11,219 nt of DNA from NCBI GenBank assembly GCA_044508265.1, contig JBIQIB010000129.1, positions 1-11,219 of the forward strand, given 5' to 3'. Of the stretch, positions 9,745 to 11,219 are shown one piece after another. The notes below the pieces were generated by a model, which was not told where the DNA came from, ran no database searches, and saw only the letters and a list, made by a program, of their open reading frames with translations. Numbering within the stretch: position 1 is the first letter of the stretch; every line of letters begins with the position of its first letter. This stretch comes from JAEZDP01 sp044508265. GTDB taxonomy: Bacteria; Acidobacteriota; Vicinamibacteria; Vicinamibacterales; Vicinamibacteraceae. Both the position numbers and the translations under genes were made by a program.

Positions 9745-10950
9745 AACGAGTGGACGAGAAGGAAGTGGCTGTCGGCGGCGGGAACGGGGTTGGTCGGGAC
9801 CACACTGGCCGGGTGCGGCAGCTCGGAACCCGCCGCGACGGCAGGCGACGCGCAGGCGCCGGCCGCGACGGAAGACGACATCCTGCCGCTGAGGCTGGCG
9901 GAGTTCGAGCCGCGCAGCATGCTCCACGTGCCGGAGACGCAGGTCCCGCGGTCACGCTACCCGGTGATCGACTTTCACACGCACGTGTCGTCGCGCGGCC
10001 GCAGGGAAGGGGTCCCTCCCGCGGAGATCGTCCAGACGATGGACAAGGTCAATCTCGGGACGATGGTCAACCTGACCGGCGGGGTGGGGGAGCGGCTCGA
10101 GCAGAACATCGCGGCCTTCGACAAGGCCTTCCCGAAGCGGTTCGTCACGATGACCGAGCCGACCTGGTCGCGGGCAGGCGAGGCCGACTACGCGACGTGG
10201 CAGGCCGAGGAGGTCGCACGCGCGAAGGAGGCGGGGGCAGTCGGCGTGAAGGTGCTGAAGACCCTCGGGCTCTACCTGCGCGACGGAGGCGACTCGGGTC
10301 CGCTCGTCAAGATTGACGATCCCCGTTTCGACCCGCTCTGGGAGCAGTGCGGCGCGCTTGGGCTGCCTGTCGCGATCCACGTCGGTGACCCGGAAGCGTT
10401 CTTCCTGCCCATCGACAGGTTCAACGAGCGCTACGAGGAGCTGGGCGCGCACCCCGACTGGTCGTTCCACGGAAAGGACTTCCCGTCCTTTGCCGAGATC
10501 CTCGAGGCGCGCGACAGGGTCTATGCCAGACACCCCAAGACGACCTTCGTAGGTCTGCACGTGGGTCACTGGGCCGAGAATCTCGCGGCTGTCGGGGAGA
10601 CGCTGGACCGCTTCCCGAACGTGCATGTGGAGATTGGCGCACGTATCGGCGAGCTCGGACGTCAGCCGCGGGCGTCGCAGCGGTTCTTCGACAAGTATCA
10701 GGACCGCATCCTGTTCGGCACTGACGCCGTGCCGCTGGGATTCCAGACCCCGCAGCAGGTCTTCGGCGAGGAGCTGTACCACATCTACTACCGGTTCCTC
10801 GAAACCGAGGACGAGTACTTCGACTACGCCCCCGCGAAGGTACCGCCCCAGGGCCGCTGGCGGATCTACGGGCTCGGCCTGTCGGATCAGATCCTGCGGA
10901 AGGTGTACCACGCGAACGCCGAGCGCGTGCTCGGCATGTCGCTGGTCTGA
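9742..10950 (+). CDS. Exported Tat/lipoprotein amidohydrolase (amidohydrolase-2 family)
   Basis: A 402-residue metal-dependent hydrolase of the amidohydrolase-2 (TIM-barrel) type, expected outside the cytoplasm. The N-terminus WTRRKWLSAAGTGLVG is a twin-arginine signal, and TLAG-Cys25 is a perfect lipobox, so the folded enzyme is probably exported by Tat and lipid-anchored. A spacer of about 45 residues precedes the catalytic domain. Metal-ligand candidates are the HxH of DFHTH (His79, His81), His213 in AIHVGDP, His273 in GLHVGHW and Asp328 in LFGTDAV. Family members include decarboxylases and lactone or amide hydrolases; the substrate cannot be read from the sequence. The start is the GTG at 9742, because AGGAG (9730-9734) sits seven bases upstream; the in-frame GTG at 9736 would leave only one base of spacing. 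It follows the ACT-domain gene by 42 bp and converges on the DUF3014-like gene. Confidence 0.9.
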   Translation: MNEWTRRKWLSAAGTGLVGTTLAGCGSSEPAATAGDAQAPAATEDDILPLRLAEFEPRSMLHVPETQVPRSRYPVIDFHTHVSSRGRREGVPPAEIVQTMDKVNLGTMVNLTGGVGERLEQNIAAFDKAFPKRFVTMTEPTWSRAGEADYATWQAEEVARAKEAGAVGVKVLKTLGLYLRDGGDSGPLVKIDDPRFDPLWEQCGALGLPVAIHVGDPEAFFLPIDRFNERYEELGAHPDWSFHGKDFPSFAEILEARDRVYARHPKTTFVGLHVGHWAENLAAVGETLDRFPNVHVEIGARIGELGRQPRASQRFFDKYQDRILFGTDAVPLGFQTPQQVFGEELYHIYYRFLETEDEYFDYAPAKVPPQGRWRIYGLGLSDQILRKVYHANAERVLGMSLV

Positions 10951-10958
10951 GCGCCGGA

Positions 10959-11219
10959 TCAGCGCGGCGATGGCAGGCGTTCGGCAGGGATGCCGAGCGC
11001 CTGCGCGACTTCGCGCAGATGCGCCTGGACGGCCGCCGCATGGTCGGGCCCCAGTCGCAGCAGGTGCTTTTGGGCGGGTGACAGATTTTCGGTGCGACTG
11101 TCGGCCCAGCCATACGTCGTGCCCTTCACCGGGACGACCGTTCCCCTCGCCATCGACGGTGACACGCTCAGCAGATGGGCGAAGGCGCGCTCGACAACCG
11201 CGTCGAAATCCTCATCCGG
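10959..11219 (-). CDS. Partial gene, C-terminal part of a DUF3014-like protein
   Basis: The frame is open from the right window edge to a TGA at 10959-10961, giving the last 86 residues; the N-terminus lies outside the window. The segment begins PDEDFDAVVERAFAHLLS, continues through GTTYGWADSRTENLSPAQKH and LLRLGPDHAAAVQAHLREVA, and ends ALGIPAERLPSPR. The block of the form LSPAQK-LLR-GP followed by an amphipathic helix resembles, from memory, the C-terminal part of DUF3014, a family of unknown function found in Gram-negative bacteria. A GTG at 11163-11165 could start a short 68-residue protein, but the frame continues upstream with similar codon use, so a longer gene is more likely. It converges on the amidohydrolase with eight bases between stops, and its 3' end carries a strong stem-loop. 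Confidence 0.65.
   Translation of the reverse strand, partial: PDEDFDAVVERAFAHLLSVSPSMARGTVVPVKGTTYGWADSRTENLSPAQKHLLRLGPDHAAAVQAHLREVAQALGIPAERLPSPR
10973..11004. terminator. 14-bp stem-loop at a convergent gene junction (terminator-like)
   Basis: GCAGGCGTTCGGCA (10973-10986) pairs with TGCCGAGCGCCTGC (10991-11004) around a GGGA loop. All 14 pairs form, one of them G-T. The structure begins 23 bases after the amidohydrolase stop codon but lies wholly inside the last codons of the convergent DUF3014-like gene. No T-run follows on the plus strand, so it would be an atypical intrinsic terminator or an RNA-stabilising 3' hairpin. On the minus strand it folds within coding sequence. Confidence 0.5.

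Noticed and set aside
9952..10911. A 319-codon open frame antisense to the amidohydrolase.
   Set aside because: Codon-register shadow of a well-supported gene, with no recognisable protein features.

Overview
The window is high-GC bacterial DNA with dense gene packing and strong G/C preference at third codon positions. It holds an NtrC-type sigma-54 activator, a complete mfd-surA-like-dusB cluster, a Tat-lipoprotein amidohydrolase, a DUF3014-like gene end and purine-rich intergenic repeats. This mix best fits an environmental Acidobacteriota, possibly the Vicinamibacteria/Luteitalea side. That placement is an inference from gene content and style, with no marker gene to confirm it. A run of 100 N flanked by two identical 55-bp sequences shows that this is a metagenome or draft scaffold.

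Left part (1-3006). After an ambiguous edge stretch with a 33-bp-spaced direct repeat, a 75-residue protein made of only a histidine-kinase dimerisation hairpin (DHp-like, no ATPase domain) is read leftward. Diverging from it is a complete NtrC-family response regulator (receiver, AAA+, Fis-type HTH). Its stop codon directly abuts the start of a basic, mostly disordered protein of unknown function, and a small Dabb-family (dimeric alpha/beta barrel) protein follows. These three rightward genes look like one operon.

Middle (3007-8970). A purine (GGAGGA-like) tract, a 9-bp perfect hairpin and a 14-bp tandem repeat separate the rightward group from a long leftward operon. In transcription order that operon is mfd (transcription-repair coupling factor), a SurA-like exported peptidyl-prolyl isomerase/chaperone (9 nt gap) and dusB (tRNA-dihydrouridine synthase, ATGA overlap with the SurA gene). 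The SurA gene is split by the N gap. Collapsing the duplicated flank removes exactly 155 bases and restores one continuous 358-residue frame, so the gap appears to be an assembly artefact.

Right part (8971-11219). Diverging from mfd is an ACT-domain protein with a C-terminal domain resembling the DUF5612 family, which I recall mainly from methanogenic archaea. A secreted amidohydrolase-2 lipoprotein with Tat and lipobox signals follows. It converges, eight bases apart, on the C-terminal end of a DUF3014-like gene that leaves the window. A 14-bp stem-loop sits at this junction.

No rRNA, tRNA, CRISPR array, insertion sequence or phage gene was seen. I found no clear new defence or metabolic system. 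The most interesting items are the ATPase-less DHp protein beside the NtrC-type regulator, the ACT-DUF5612 protein, and the intergenic repeat that supplies the dusB stop codon.
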